Part shown: piece after piece, positions 41,001-53,900 of the stretch | How the letters are laid out: each line of letters opens with the position of its first letter | Position numbering within the stretch: position 1 is the first letter of the stretch | Assembly (NCBI GenBank): GCA_024195265.1 | Contig: JAJLRJ010000010.1 | Coordinates: 28,683,298 to 28,747,297, forward strand | Direction: 5' to 3' | Length of the DNA stretch: 64,000 nt | Source of the DNA: Dendrophyllia cribrosa | Lineage: Eukaryota; Cnidaria; Anthozoa; Scleractinia; Dendrophylliidae | The notes under the pieces: generated by a model | What the model was told of the DNA's origin: nothing | What the model saw: only the letters and a program-made list of their open reading frames with translations | Databases searched by the model: none | Translations under genes and position numbers: made by a program

Positions 41001-44000
41001 TCTGAATCTGTCCTGTTTGTCTGCAACAAGTGGGACGAAGTGGAAAGAAACGTCAGTCATGATCATTTTAAAGAAGATCTCAAAAAACACATCAGTTCGG
41101 AACTTAAGAAGAAAATCCCTGGCCTTGATGAGCAATCCCAAGTGATTAAAATGTCGGTGCACACAGCAACTCAAGTGCAACAGAAGTTTAAAGTGATGAG
41201 TGACGATCTAAACAGCCTGATTGATGGAATACAACGTCTGTTACCTCTTTGTATTGAAAGGAAAACATCGTGCTTCTACTGGTAGGCTTATTCAACAGTT
41301 ATGCCTTTATATCAACTAATGTAAAAGCTGGCCTAAGGTCTTAGTTTATATTAAACCCTCCATGACAGACGCTGTCACATGAAGCGGCCGGGAACTTGAA
41401 TAAATACCACTATCCCTTGTTGATGGAAGGATATATTCCGTCACAGTTACTCCCACACAAACATGTCATTGTTAAGGTTCTTTGAGGATTCGCTAAAACC
41501 TGGGTCAAGGACTGATCGACCGAGTAAAAATGCCATAACTCGTTCGACACCTCGTGTATTCACAAGTTAAAAAGTGACACAAGACATTTTCTCTTTTTTT
41601 TTGCACTGCCGTTTAAAGTCAACTGCAATCACATCGGCTTTTATTTATAAAATAAATGCTTTTATGAGCCAACTCGTGAATGTGGAACGCTCTCTTTCTA
41701 CTTAAATAGTGGATGTCGGACCGGGAGTCACGAAGGGCGAGGCACGCGAAGGGAGGGAAAGAAAAAATAAGCGCCATTGTTCTGGCTCTTTTGCTTTCCA
41801 TACGCCCCCAAAAAATGACAGATAAGTATTAGATGACATAACAAAATAGCAGCTATTTTATAACATGCTGGAGATTGAAATAACTCATGCTGGATGCAAT
41901 AAGGAAGGTTCCTACCCCTGAAACACAAACTCTAAGAAACTGAAAACAATTGGAAGAAACTACAATTCTAACAGTGAGCATTACCTTCTCAAAAAGACTT
42001 TAATCTTTATCCATAACCGAAGAAATACTATCTCACAAATCATACTAACCGCAGATTAAATAAAGATACTACAGTACATGTAATTCACCGCCTGAAAAAT
42101 AACTGATTCTAGCATTTTAACAGCGAATCAGTTATATTTCAGCGGTTAACATGTATCTTTCAAATTGCAAAAACACGTTTAGCGGACCTTTGATAAGCAG
42201 CGGCGAGACGCGATATAACATAAACACATATATGCATCAGTTGTGTGATCATGTACCGGTCAAGTACGCGATGAACATCGTTTCCTATCGCAAAATGCAT
42301 GACAAAAACGATTCAGTCAAAGAATTGATGAGTAAACAAATTTAAAGCATTACGTCACCCAGTTATCAATGCGTATGCTAAGACATGTCTTTTTAACAAG
42401 GCTGTGCACTAATGACGTCACAGAATATTAACTTCCGTTATGACTAGACAAACAAACTACTCCATGCTCTATAAGATCGTGTATGGGACGTTGCCGAGCA
42501 CGACGATGCGGGTTTTCACGACTTTTTCGCAAAAGAACGGAATAACCAGCACAATGTTGGAGAGAAAACCTGAAAACTATTTATTGAAATTACTGAAACT
42601 GGTGAAAGTTGAGAGAATTAATAAAGAACGCGCGACGAGTAATATTGCCTCAAAGAATCAGCTGAAGGACTGAAGATTTAACTCTCGAGAGGTTTTAAAA
42701 TTTGCAAGCTTAGAAACGTTAAGTACTAAGAACAGGTGGTAGAGCAATTCATTGATAAAATGGCAAGTATAAATGGAGAAAAGAAACAATAATCTGTCTA
42801 GTGCTTCAGAGAAAAGATACCTGTATCTTCGGTTTATGCGGCCGGAAAGTCGCGGGAGTAATTGAACTTGTCCTAAGCAGAGATATCTGGGCAGACGCTT
42901 GAGAATAAGCAGCTCTTTATTAAATAGACCACAGACTCTCTAAACTATACAGGATATATTTATTCTTTTAGCAAAATATCCGGGGTTTTAAAGCGGAAAA
43001 AAATATATTTGCGTCACGTGTCTTCAGGACTCTCTTTGTTCTGCTTTGCTCATACAGGAATGGTGTCAGACATTTGGAAATTTCTGGCGTTAACCTATTT
43101 TCAAACCGATCTTCTCCCAGGCTAGTGAGGCGCATTTCATTTAACTTTCCTCTTTGGCACATTTTGGGGATGTCATAAGTTTTTGTTATCACACGAAAGT
43201 GAGAGCTTTAGATTGGAAATTTGACAACGATCGGATATCACCAGCCTCTTCGCATGATATGATCGAATTTGATCGATATATTAAATCAGTTTTACACTCT
43301 CTAAAGTTGCATTGCTTTATATTCATTATATTTGAAGCTCATGAAAAGTTTGGATCGCGTTTACTGCTGATTTCATCTATTTTCCGCTCATACAAAGCCT
43401 TTGAGCTGACTGCAAATTTTGTCTGAGCCACGTCTAGGTATGTAGCTATTTTAGTAAAAGCCGGAGCAGCACTATTCAGCGTTTCAAACCAAAATTTGGT
43501 TCATGTTATGCCCCTGAGACCGAGGGCTTTCTCGCTGGCTATACATTCAAAAACATTTATCGTAGCGTTTACCTGAGTCTTGCAGTGGCGTCAATCCTGT
43601 GTTTTTTGTTTTTGTTTTTTACTTCTTGCTTGACACTGAAATTCTTGCATACCTCTATTTAACGGTTGATTTTTTTAATGAAACGCGCGTTGTATTTTGC
43701 CACTAAACAGGAGCCCATATTCAAAAATGTAATAGACCAATTCCGATATATTAAAAATTCATACTTGGCTCCGAGGCTTAGGGGAATAAAACAAAAGAAA
43801 TCACATCGAGGTTCAGGTATGAATAATTTATTTCTTTTGTTTTATTCCCCTAAGCCTCGGAGCCAAGTATGAATTTTAATATATCGGAATTGGTCTATTG
43901 TGTATGGTCTGCTCGCAAAGCGTTAACAGAAACACGTGCTCGTCCCTTTACGATTAGAATTCATTTACACGGTAAGGGGCCAAGGAAACTGACGTTAACT

Positions 44001-47000
44001 CAGGATTATAACATGCAACCGCGACTAGGGAGCAGAACGGTGTGGAGGAGAAGAAATTCCTGGATCCGCGCCTCTGTCTTGAAAAATCCATTTGAAGTCT
44101 GCAGGTCGATTTTAAGTTTCCATACTGAGTTTGAAATCAAAGATTTGAAGCCGGTAAATAGATTTAAAACGATGAAAAGATGAAAACATCTCAGCGTGAC
44201 ATAAATATGCATTGTGTGAAACGAGACAACTGGATGACGTGATGCACTGGTCAGTGATTGCCAACAAAAATTCACAGCCGAATGAGTGAGCGATTGAGCA
44301 ATCGAGTGACTTTCACCACTAAAAACTACAACTCGTTTTACGCTACACGTATTCACGAGTTAAAAAGGGTCTGTCTTTTAAAATAGAGCAATCGCTGGCA
44401 GGTCTTAAGGTGGTATTTACCAGTCAGATACGTCCTAAATGGGCCCTTTTTTAAATCTTTTATCGACTTAATTTCAATTCCTGATTGCACTTCCCCTAAG
44501 TTTATTTTGAAATAAACATTTTCAATTTCCTGTCAAAAAGGTGTGAAAATTAGCACCTAAAACTGTCACTCAAATCAATAATTATTTTATTTTCTCCCTT
44601 GCCTTTCTTTTAAAAGCTTTCTTCTTTTTTCTATTGAATACTTATAATAAAAGGAATCTTCTGTGACTTAGCCGACGTCAAAATTAAATCCTGCAAGAAA
44701 TAATTGAACTTCTCTAAACCATTCACGTGACATACCGTAACAGCGATCGATCCGAAGTAGCATGTCGGCTAAGTCAGGAAAGATAGCGCCATTTATGTTT
44801 GTTAAGTCTGCCAAATTTCAGCAGCTTCGTGTTAAAGCTCTTGGAAATATCTTGATTTTCGTCTCATGCATGCTGGGAATCCGTCCAATTTTGCACAAAA
44901 TCAAGCTATAAAACTGCAAAGAAATCGCTCTGAAAGCTCACATCGAACTGTTTTCAATGGCAGCCATATTGTTGGTGTCTACAATAATAGTTTCCAGCGG
45001 TAAAACGTCGAAAATAGCCCAATTTTGGGCCCTTCTTTCCTTTTACGGGGTGCAATTTTTCCCGCGAAACCAATCAGAAAAGTCGATTGTAAACAATGAC
45101 ACAACAGAACCCCAACGATGTGATGGCATGAAATGTGAGAAATCAAACAGAAGAAACGTGTGATCGAAGAAAATGCGCGTAGATCAGACCGAATAGTTTA
45201 AAAAAGGAAAAAGTTGAAGTGATGCCACCGAAAAAGCGGTTACACATGACGAAGGAGAAGTCAGAAAAGGGTAACGAGACTCGTGGTTCAGGCTCGCAGT
45301 CGAGAATAGTGCTAGATTTTGATAAGTCGAAGGAAGCTGGCTAGACAATAACACAGGACAAACGATCGTCTTTATCGGGAATGAAGGTTTACTTTCGCTA
45401 CATAAACCCTGGTGGAAAAACAGTTAAAAGTGCTAAAGATGTAGAGCGGGAACTGAGAGATGAAGGGATCTTCGAGAGATTTCAAGTAACACATACAAAT
45501 GTAAGCCCGCGCCAAGAAGTGAAATCACAGGCAGATGCTTCCCTCTCCGAGGACTCTGACTTAAGTTGTTACAAAAGGTGACAGGCCTAGCACAAATCCT
45601 GCTCGTCCCTAAAAGCGTTTTACCCCAGATTTAGAATTTGTCTACCCCAAGTACGTGCCTGAGAGATTTTTCCTTTTAGATCAAAATAAAGATATAACAG
45701 ACCTGTTGTTCTAAATGTTGTCGATTCTTTGATCAAATTACACGGTTTTATTTGATCGAGCTGTCAACAAGGCCATCCTTGGGGATATCCGCAGCAGGAC
45801 GCAACTGCATTTAACGCAGTATGGTGTTCGTATTTTTACCGCGAAAACAGTCTTAGAAACGAAACTTTGCTTGTCCATATCTCAAAAGGGTTTGGTTATC
45901 CTGGCCTAAAATTTGGTGTACGCATTTTTTTAAAAATTATCTTTGACCTGTAAAAAAATCGCTGCAATCCAAAAAAGTATCTTTAGTGGTAAATACCACC
46001 TTAAAAATCGTCTTACAACATATTTTTGTTCATAAATAGGCAGTATCCATAGAAGTCTCTGCAAGGAAGCGTCTAAGTTACAAAACTTTGAGAAATATGG
46101 TGCTGTTAATGTGACGTTCATGCGTTTCATGTTTTCGCAAAAATATGATAGTTTTAAAGGATTCCTTACCTATTTCTTGATGATAGTACTGTCGTAATAC
46201 TTCTTTTCCTTCAGTTCCTTTTCCTTTAGTTTCCTTTTGTTCTATGGAGCAATTGCTGTCATTTTTTAAATTAAAAACCAGGTAAATCCCAGTGGTGGAT
46301 TTAGAAAATAATGGTCAATAATATATATATATATATTTTTTTTTTTTTATTTATTTTTTTTTATTAACAATACAATACAATAACTAAATTACAGCACAGA
46401 GAAAACAAACAAAAAGAGAAGGTTCAAAGAAAGTACAGTTAAGACAGGAGCAATAAACGAACCTTGATTGAGTACAATCAGTCAGATATATCTAGTTAAA
46501 TATAAGATTTACAAATCTTTAAAAATATTTTTGGTATTTGACCGTCAGGGGAAAGGAAACAATCGATATCAAGAGCTATATAAAGAACAATCTTTAAGAA
46601 AGTTCCATTTTTTAGTGTCCCCAGCTTTTTTCTCTATAATAGATCTTGACTTAACTAGGCGCAGAAAATTTGCAAAATTAGGCGATATTTCATCCATTTT
46701 GGCTTGCCAAATATGAAACCGCGCTAACAGTAGACAATAGTTTAATTGACACGAGTATTCTGTAGAATGAGGCTCCGGCCTCAAACCCAGTGCAGTAATA
46801 TTCAATAAGTTGTATTTGCCGATTAACGGAAGAGCGTTTTGAAGCCAGTCGGTTACGCTTTTCCAAAAGGAGGCTGTAACATGGCAAGACCAAAAAAGAT
46901 GAATTAGCGTCTCTGAGGAATTGTTGCAAAAGGTACAGTTGTTATTTTCTTTTCGTCCTATTTTAAGTAAAAAATCATTAGTTGGTATGCGCCTATGTAA

Positions 47001-48999
47001 TAGTTTAAATTGGAACTCTATCAGTTTGGTGCTTTTTGTGCACCGTCGCGCCTATTCTAGTGAGATCAGGTTCAAATTATTTATAGCATTGCATTATATG
47101 TGTGTGTGTTTCTGTTTTTATCTCGTTTGTTTGTTTACAATGCTGTAAAACTAGAATAGTCAACTGATCTGATCTCGCCATAAGAAAAAAGAGCTCATAG
47201 ACCTATTCTAAATTTATATTATTCTCAGAAGAAAGTTGAAATGAACAAGATCACTATTCTGACTCACGGCCGCTAACTATTCACTTTGGCGGTCGGAAGT
47301 TTAACATTCGCGGAGCGTAAGCTATATTCACGAAATTCGGATGGAAGGGCTATAGTCTTATAGAAAGTGTTTTGCTGAACTAGCGGCTCAACAGCTAAAC
47401 AGCTAACAATTCCAAAGCGTGAAAAACATCCGCTGTCAACAGGACGTATGATGTTTGAGATTTAATTAGCCAAATCGCCGAGCAAAAAGTGTGAGTACCG
47501 ATAAACCACATTCTTTTGCTAAAACACACACACATTAAAACACACAGTGAAAATGCGTTTCTTTTACCAGAAAATTCAGCCAAGACGGCGTCTTTATGAA
47601 AAAGCTAGTAGGCTGAAATTAAAATTTGACAAATACTTCAGGCGAGAGAAGCGGTTTAAGATTTACATAAATCGTGTAACAACGCGCCAAAACTAACACG
47701 AAACATAGCGGTTCGGCTTGATGTAAAACCAAAACACCATAGTTATTTACTAATAGAGAAATAACAAAATCAAGTACAGAGTCTAACTGCATAACATTAA
47801 AACACTTACAGAATTTTTGGTTTCCTTTCGGTCCACCTTCCATTCCGCTTGCTGACAAAGGAACCATAATATGTTTTCTGACCCTTTTCAAAGTCACGCA
47901 AAGTAACGTGACGCCGCTTTTAAAAGCTACGATCTTCTACATTTCGTCTCGGGTAGAAGGATAAAAAGACGCTTCTTTCGCTGGAGACGAGCAATCTACT
48001 TTATTGCTGAGATTATTGCCCTTCCTGCCTCTTCGTTTTTATCGCAAGCTTCTCATACAGCAAAAAGAACGCAACAGATACCGCAATGAATTATGGGAAA
48101 CTCCTGAGTTCAACGAACGGGGAATGCCATCCAACTGATTTTTCACAAAAATATATAAGTCTAAAAGCACCTCTTCAATTCCAAACTTCGGTCACAGCAA
48201 GGTGTCACAAATGGGCTGCAACTCACGATCATACAGTTTTTAGACAAGACGTGCTTTTAGACTCCGTCTGGATCGGCTTGCCTACCGACTGTGAACGGCC
48301 GCAAGAGTGCCAACATCAGCACTATTCGACAGTCGAAAAGCAAAACACCGCTCGTTTCTTTAAAAGGTGCTAGTGACTTACGGGTTTCCGGACTTAATGA
48401 TGTCCTTCAACCACCAGACGGGCACAAATGTGGCGAACAAAGAAAATAAAATTGACTACAGGAGCTCAAAGCCAAATGTAAGCTTCGAGAGTGGCTTCAA
48501 GATCGATCGACCATCCTTACTTTCCCACTTTGATTTGAATATTACGACGTCATGGACACGTGATAATTCCTATGTAAAAGACTCTTTTCCAGATCTCTTC
48601 TGTAGTTAGCGCGAAAGTGGTTTCTGCTAATGTTAACAAGTTACAACTCAGGGCGTTATATTTACTTCAAAGTAAAACCTAGAATTACCTCGAAGCTTAC
48701 TTCAATTACAGTGCATTTTAACTGTTTGTTCTCATTAACTCTTTCTGTAAACCGTTCAAAGCTTTCGTATGTGATGGTGTTTTTTACGCGCTTGTTGTTT
48801 TAACTCCCTTTTTACTAAATTGAAAACGTTTTCTATGTAGAAGAACACCTGGAAATGCTTTCATATCATTTATTTTAATTTATTTGAATACTATAATGTA
48901 TTTTACCAAAGATTGTTCGTTGGGTGCCCCTGTACATTTGAAGTGACATCAAACCTTCAATTGCTACTTTTTGTGAGGTGCCTTTTCTTAAAATCAGAC

Positions 49000-49064
<65 letters not shown>

Positions 49065-50924
49065 TTTCACTTGTAAAACAATAAGCTCCGACTCCAGTCA
49101 AGACTTTTGACAGATTTATTCTCAACGTTTCGGCCTCACGGCCTTCTTCAGGAGAATTATTGCATTATGGCTTGCTTACAACATTTCAAAATTTGCTATT
49201 AACAAACCGACATATCACGTGAATTCAACTAATCTATTAATAGTAGGCAAAAAACAAAAAACCAAAAAAAAACCTGTTCACCGCCGTACAAACCAACATC
49301 GCAGCGACATAAACGCGGATCATAAGAACATTCCCACTGTCAGACGCTTCAAAAACTGTGGGGTTAAATATTTAAAATTAACAGTCATTGAAAAACTTAG
49401 AAATCCTAATCATGACATTAGAAGAGCAAGAGAACGTTATTGGATTTCTAAATTCAAGCGTACTATTAATAGCCTAGTTGAATTCACGTGATATATTGTT
49501 TAGTTTAATTTAGCTTTATAACTTCATATCTGATTATTACGTCAGCATGTCACGTGTGTTATTTCCGTTGAGCTTTTTAAATTTCGAATGTTGTAACAGT
49601 TAATATATACCTTATTCGTACTAATTTTCGCGGGCACTTAATTTCGCGAATTTGGAACACGAATATTTCGCGAGCATTAATTTTCGCGATTTTGCAAAAA
49701 ATGATAAATTTAAGGCATTTAATTTCGCGAAAATTGACAAAAGACAGACGTAGAAAACCGTTTTTTATTGAATGATCACTTAAATGACGATTGATTTGCA
49801 ATCATGATTTGCAATTAGGTAATAGAAATAGCGTTTATAATCAGACTAATCAAGCAAATACTGCAAATCAATCAAATGCTAATGCAATATTGTACTGACC
49901 TAAATGGACATTTTGATGACTGCACGAAAGATGTTTTAAAAGAGCTACATGTACAAGAAGAAGAAATGAGTGATTCGGATGAAGAAAGTGCTGAAGTAGA
50001 AGATAAATAGACTGATGACAATTACCATGTAGCTATAAACGCAGTTAATCATTGATTAAAGCAATTATAGAAGTGTATTAAATTTCGCGTGTTTAATTTT
50101 CGCGTATCCTAATTTTAGCGAGTCTTTAATTTCGCGATTTTTTACAAATCGCGAAAATCGCGAAATTAAAGCCTCGCGAAAATTAGTACGAATAAGGTAC
50201 CTCAGATGCTCCTGATGAAGACCGTTATGGTCGAAACGTCGAGCGAATAAACCAGCAAAGCTACATTGGAGTTGGACTCTTGACCCTCACATTTTCGTTT
50301 TCTTCTATATATATATATATATATATAGAAGAGCACTGAATGTGCTCGAAATATAGGTGTCAGACAAAAGTAGTAATGGTTTGTCTTCATTTGTGTTAAA
50401 TTTATATGATTTTTATGAAAGACAGCAAGAATGGATGCTTGTGACAAAGTATATATATATATATAGAATGAGTTGTAATTATCAAGCTTCCAACTCCATG
50501 TCTTGACTGGATTGTACTTTATTGACACTACGTTTCGGCCATCACGGCCTTCTTCAGAAACAGGACGAAATAATGAATTTACTAATCTTTAAGAGAAAAT
50601 TAAATTTTACTTAAAGGTATCGAAAATCTTTAAGTTGAGACGTAAATACTTTTAAATGTATTAAAGTAAGTAAGTATCTTTAATATGTGTTTAAGAACCT
50701 TTACGTTATCTTTAATTCAACTTTTCAACAACTTAAAGACCCTTAAAGGCAACTTAAATTGTTCATTACTTGCTTTAAGTGTTGTCAAGTAAAGGCTTAT
50801 TTAAGTAATTTACGGTGCAGTTAAAGATAGTCGAAATTGTTCTTTAAGTTTTCTTTAATGAACCTTTACTTGCACTTAAAGTCGTTATTTCGTCCTGTGA
50901 GGGGAGTTACAAGTGTGGTAAAGT

Positions 50925-50987
<63 letters not shown>

Positions 50988-53900
50988 GGTTTAGTGTGTA
51001 GTATCGTGGGATACTACTTTGTGTGATTATTAAAACGCATAATTGTTTGGATTTGTTTGGATAAAAACGTCAATAGATCCCGTCAGTTTTTCTTAGTTTT
51101 TCTCAGTTTTGACCGTTCTAGTTTGGGAACAATTTCAGCCATGTTTGTACCGCTTACTTAAGACTAATGCTCGAAGTGACGTTTGGGAAAAACCGGTCAA
51201 ACTGGTCTTCTGGAGTACAATTACCGTGAGATATTTGACATCAGATTAGGATTGCGTTTTCCTATCCGTCAAACGCAAAAATGGCTTCTAAATCGGGGCT
51301 AATGTAATCATTGCTCAAGATCTGCCTTTTCATTTCGGATGAGACTAATACTCTGTTAATATATAAAGAGTCCAAATTTATCTGTGCGATTTATTCGTTT
51401 GGCAGCGCTATGAAAGTTTACTCAGTAACGAAGGAAAAAGGATTTCAGAAAATTGAGATGTTGCTCAATTTTTGCAGATATATACACCGAATGCAAATAT
51501 GGCCGCCAGGCAATTTTTTGTTTGGCCAAGTTTTCAGAGAAATTAATGATATCACGTAAACAAGTGCTGCTAAGTGTATCATCTTGCAAAGTTTGAGTGT
51601 TTTTTGTTTAACGGTTGCAAAGTTATGGCTCACTGAAATTTTAAGCATCTGTATGAGAAAAGACATTCTAGCCTGACTAGCCTCGCTTTCATGTTTTTCC
51701 CAAAATTTGATTGGCTATAACTTCTCCTAAAATAAGAATGTGGTCTTGAAAATGCACATAATGACTTATTTTGACCTGATCTTTATCATTATTCAATTGC
51801 TTTTCTTTTCTTGAGAACCTGTCGAAACAAAAAATTGTTGGGCGGCCATATTTGCATTAGGTCTATAGTCGCTTTTAATATCAAATCGTATGACCCTTTT
51901 AAGGCTGATCGTTTGGTTTTGAAAAACAACAACAACATTTCTAAACAATCACAGGACGAAATAATGAATTTACTAATCTTTAAGAGAAAATTAAATTTTA
52001 CTCAAAGGTATCGAAAATCTTTAAGTTGAGACGTAAATACTTTTAAATGTATTAAAGTAAGTAAGTATATTTAATGATATTTTAGCATAAAATAATAGTT
52101 AATGTTAGAAAGCAACATCAAATCTGAGCCCACAATCACCTCTGCGGCCTCTTCTCACATGTTGCTCCTTATTTGGCACTTGCCTTCCTTATTTGGCTCA
52201 AGTCAATGAAACGGGTTAAATTATGTGACCTTTCTCAATCACCCTCATCTCAGAAGGCTGCAAGTCTCTCCGCAGCAAAATTGATCAGAATTCAAAATGG
52301 AAGTCACGGGCCTTAGTAACTAAGCCCTTCGTCTAGTGCTGGCTAAAAATAGCCCACCAATTCGTGGGTCGTTAGAAGCAGTTTATCTAACGCCTTAGCT
52401 CAATTCGCATGGACGTTGAGCGCCCACCATCTAACTCGCAGCCTCGAACACGCGGCGCTGCTTCTTCAGCCAACTCTGCCGAAAGAAAAAAAAAGGGATT
52501 TGCATATCCCACACAGAAAACACATGAAAACTATCCATGAGGATCCACCGCCAGCTCCTGCCGAAACGATCGCTATTGCCGGCCCAAATCTTCCCCGCGA
52601 GACTCTTCATAATGGCGACCAAGAATCGAAGGGGGCGTTCCTTCAAACCCAGCGGAGCTGGCTCATTTTATAATCGGCATGATCGTGGATGAGCACGATG
52701 TCTCCGAGGGATCATCATTTACCTTAAAGAGAACCAAGAGGCCAAACACATTTACCAAAACATTCTGGATCACCCCCTCATTCCCGTTCCAGCTGATCTT
52801 GACGACGACATGGTCAACAGCATGGCCGTCCATTTCATCGAAAGCCAGGTCCTGTGTTTTTATATGTTTTAATTTTATTTGTGATTAAGCTTATATTGTT
52901 ATGTCTTTGTGCCATTTTTTCCCATCGCTCTCTTGTCAGTACTATTTTACCTTTGTTTCTGTATTTCGCGTACCCCTTTCTCATACCAGCCACGTGGCAC
53001 TTTCGCCTTTAGTTTGCGTACATTCATATCACATTCCTTTTGTGTTCCGCCGGTTTTCTTCGCGATTCTTCGCTTTTGTTTCCATATCTATACCTACATG
53101 TACATATCATTTGTCTTCAGTTCGAGTGAGTTCACGCTAGTTTTTAGTTGGTTACTGGCGATTTGGACTATGTGCAGCTATGTGTGACGCAAAGCAGATT
53201 AAAAGATTTTGTTCGATATGTTTGTTTATTAACAAGAATCCGTACCCAGTTTGAACTCGTGGCGTCTTTATTTAAAAAAACCAGTGCATTATTTAGTGCT
53301 TTGAGTGCTTTTGCGGAGAAACACTGACACTTGATATCACGTAGTTTTTAATAAACCGACCAAAGGTCACTCCTACCTAAAGTACAAACTATCACGTAGC
53401 CTTTTTCATAAACTGACCAAAAGGTCACTCCTATCTAAGTACATGTACAAACACTTACACTACTCATTCTACCTCGTTGGCGCATTATGCCACGAGTAAT
53501 AACAGCTGAAAGAAGTAGTATGGTGTCGGATTTATCCCCGCTAAACATTTGCTTGTATTTTGTTGCGATACGAAAGAAACAGCGTTACAGCTGCGTTACA
53601 TACTTTTTATACAGTGACGTATATTTCCGGTTCGCAAAACTGCGGAAATTGAGGAACATTCGACTGAAGTCATAAGCGAATAACATCGAATATTTGACAT
53701 AGAGAAAAAAAACAGCTAGCAGCACAGATAAAGATAATGTGATTCAAACATGAGCATACTCAATCTTCAATAAATCTGAACAATCCTAAACAAATAACAC
53801 ATAAACTTACCATGTTGCAAGACCGTAGCAATGATTAAGCATACAAGAAAACAAAGGAACACCGTGATGCGGCCGTCTAATAATTTTTCCACTGAAAACA

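Larger units (their letters stand above)
49062..50300 (+). mobile_element. Penelope-like retroelement remnant
   Basis: A GIY-YIG-associated ORF end, hammerhead motifs in the terminal repeats and a GAATAAA-like downstream sequence mark this as a Penelope-type remnant. The left terminal piece is inverted relative to the right one, as is common in this group. A mariner-type MITE has landed between the ORF and the right hammerhead. The reverse transcriptase part is missing. Confidence 0.6.

Noticed and set aside
43869..44183. Plus-strand frame of 104 codons after the foldback element
   Set aside because: It starts inside the hairpin arm, has no motif and lies in an intron.
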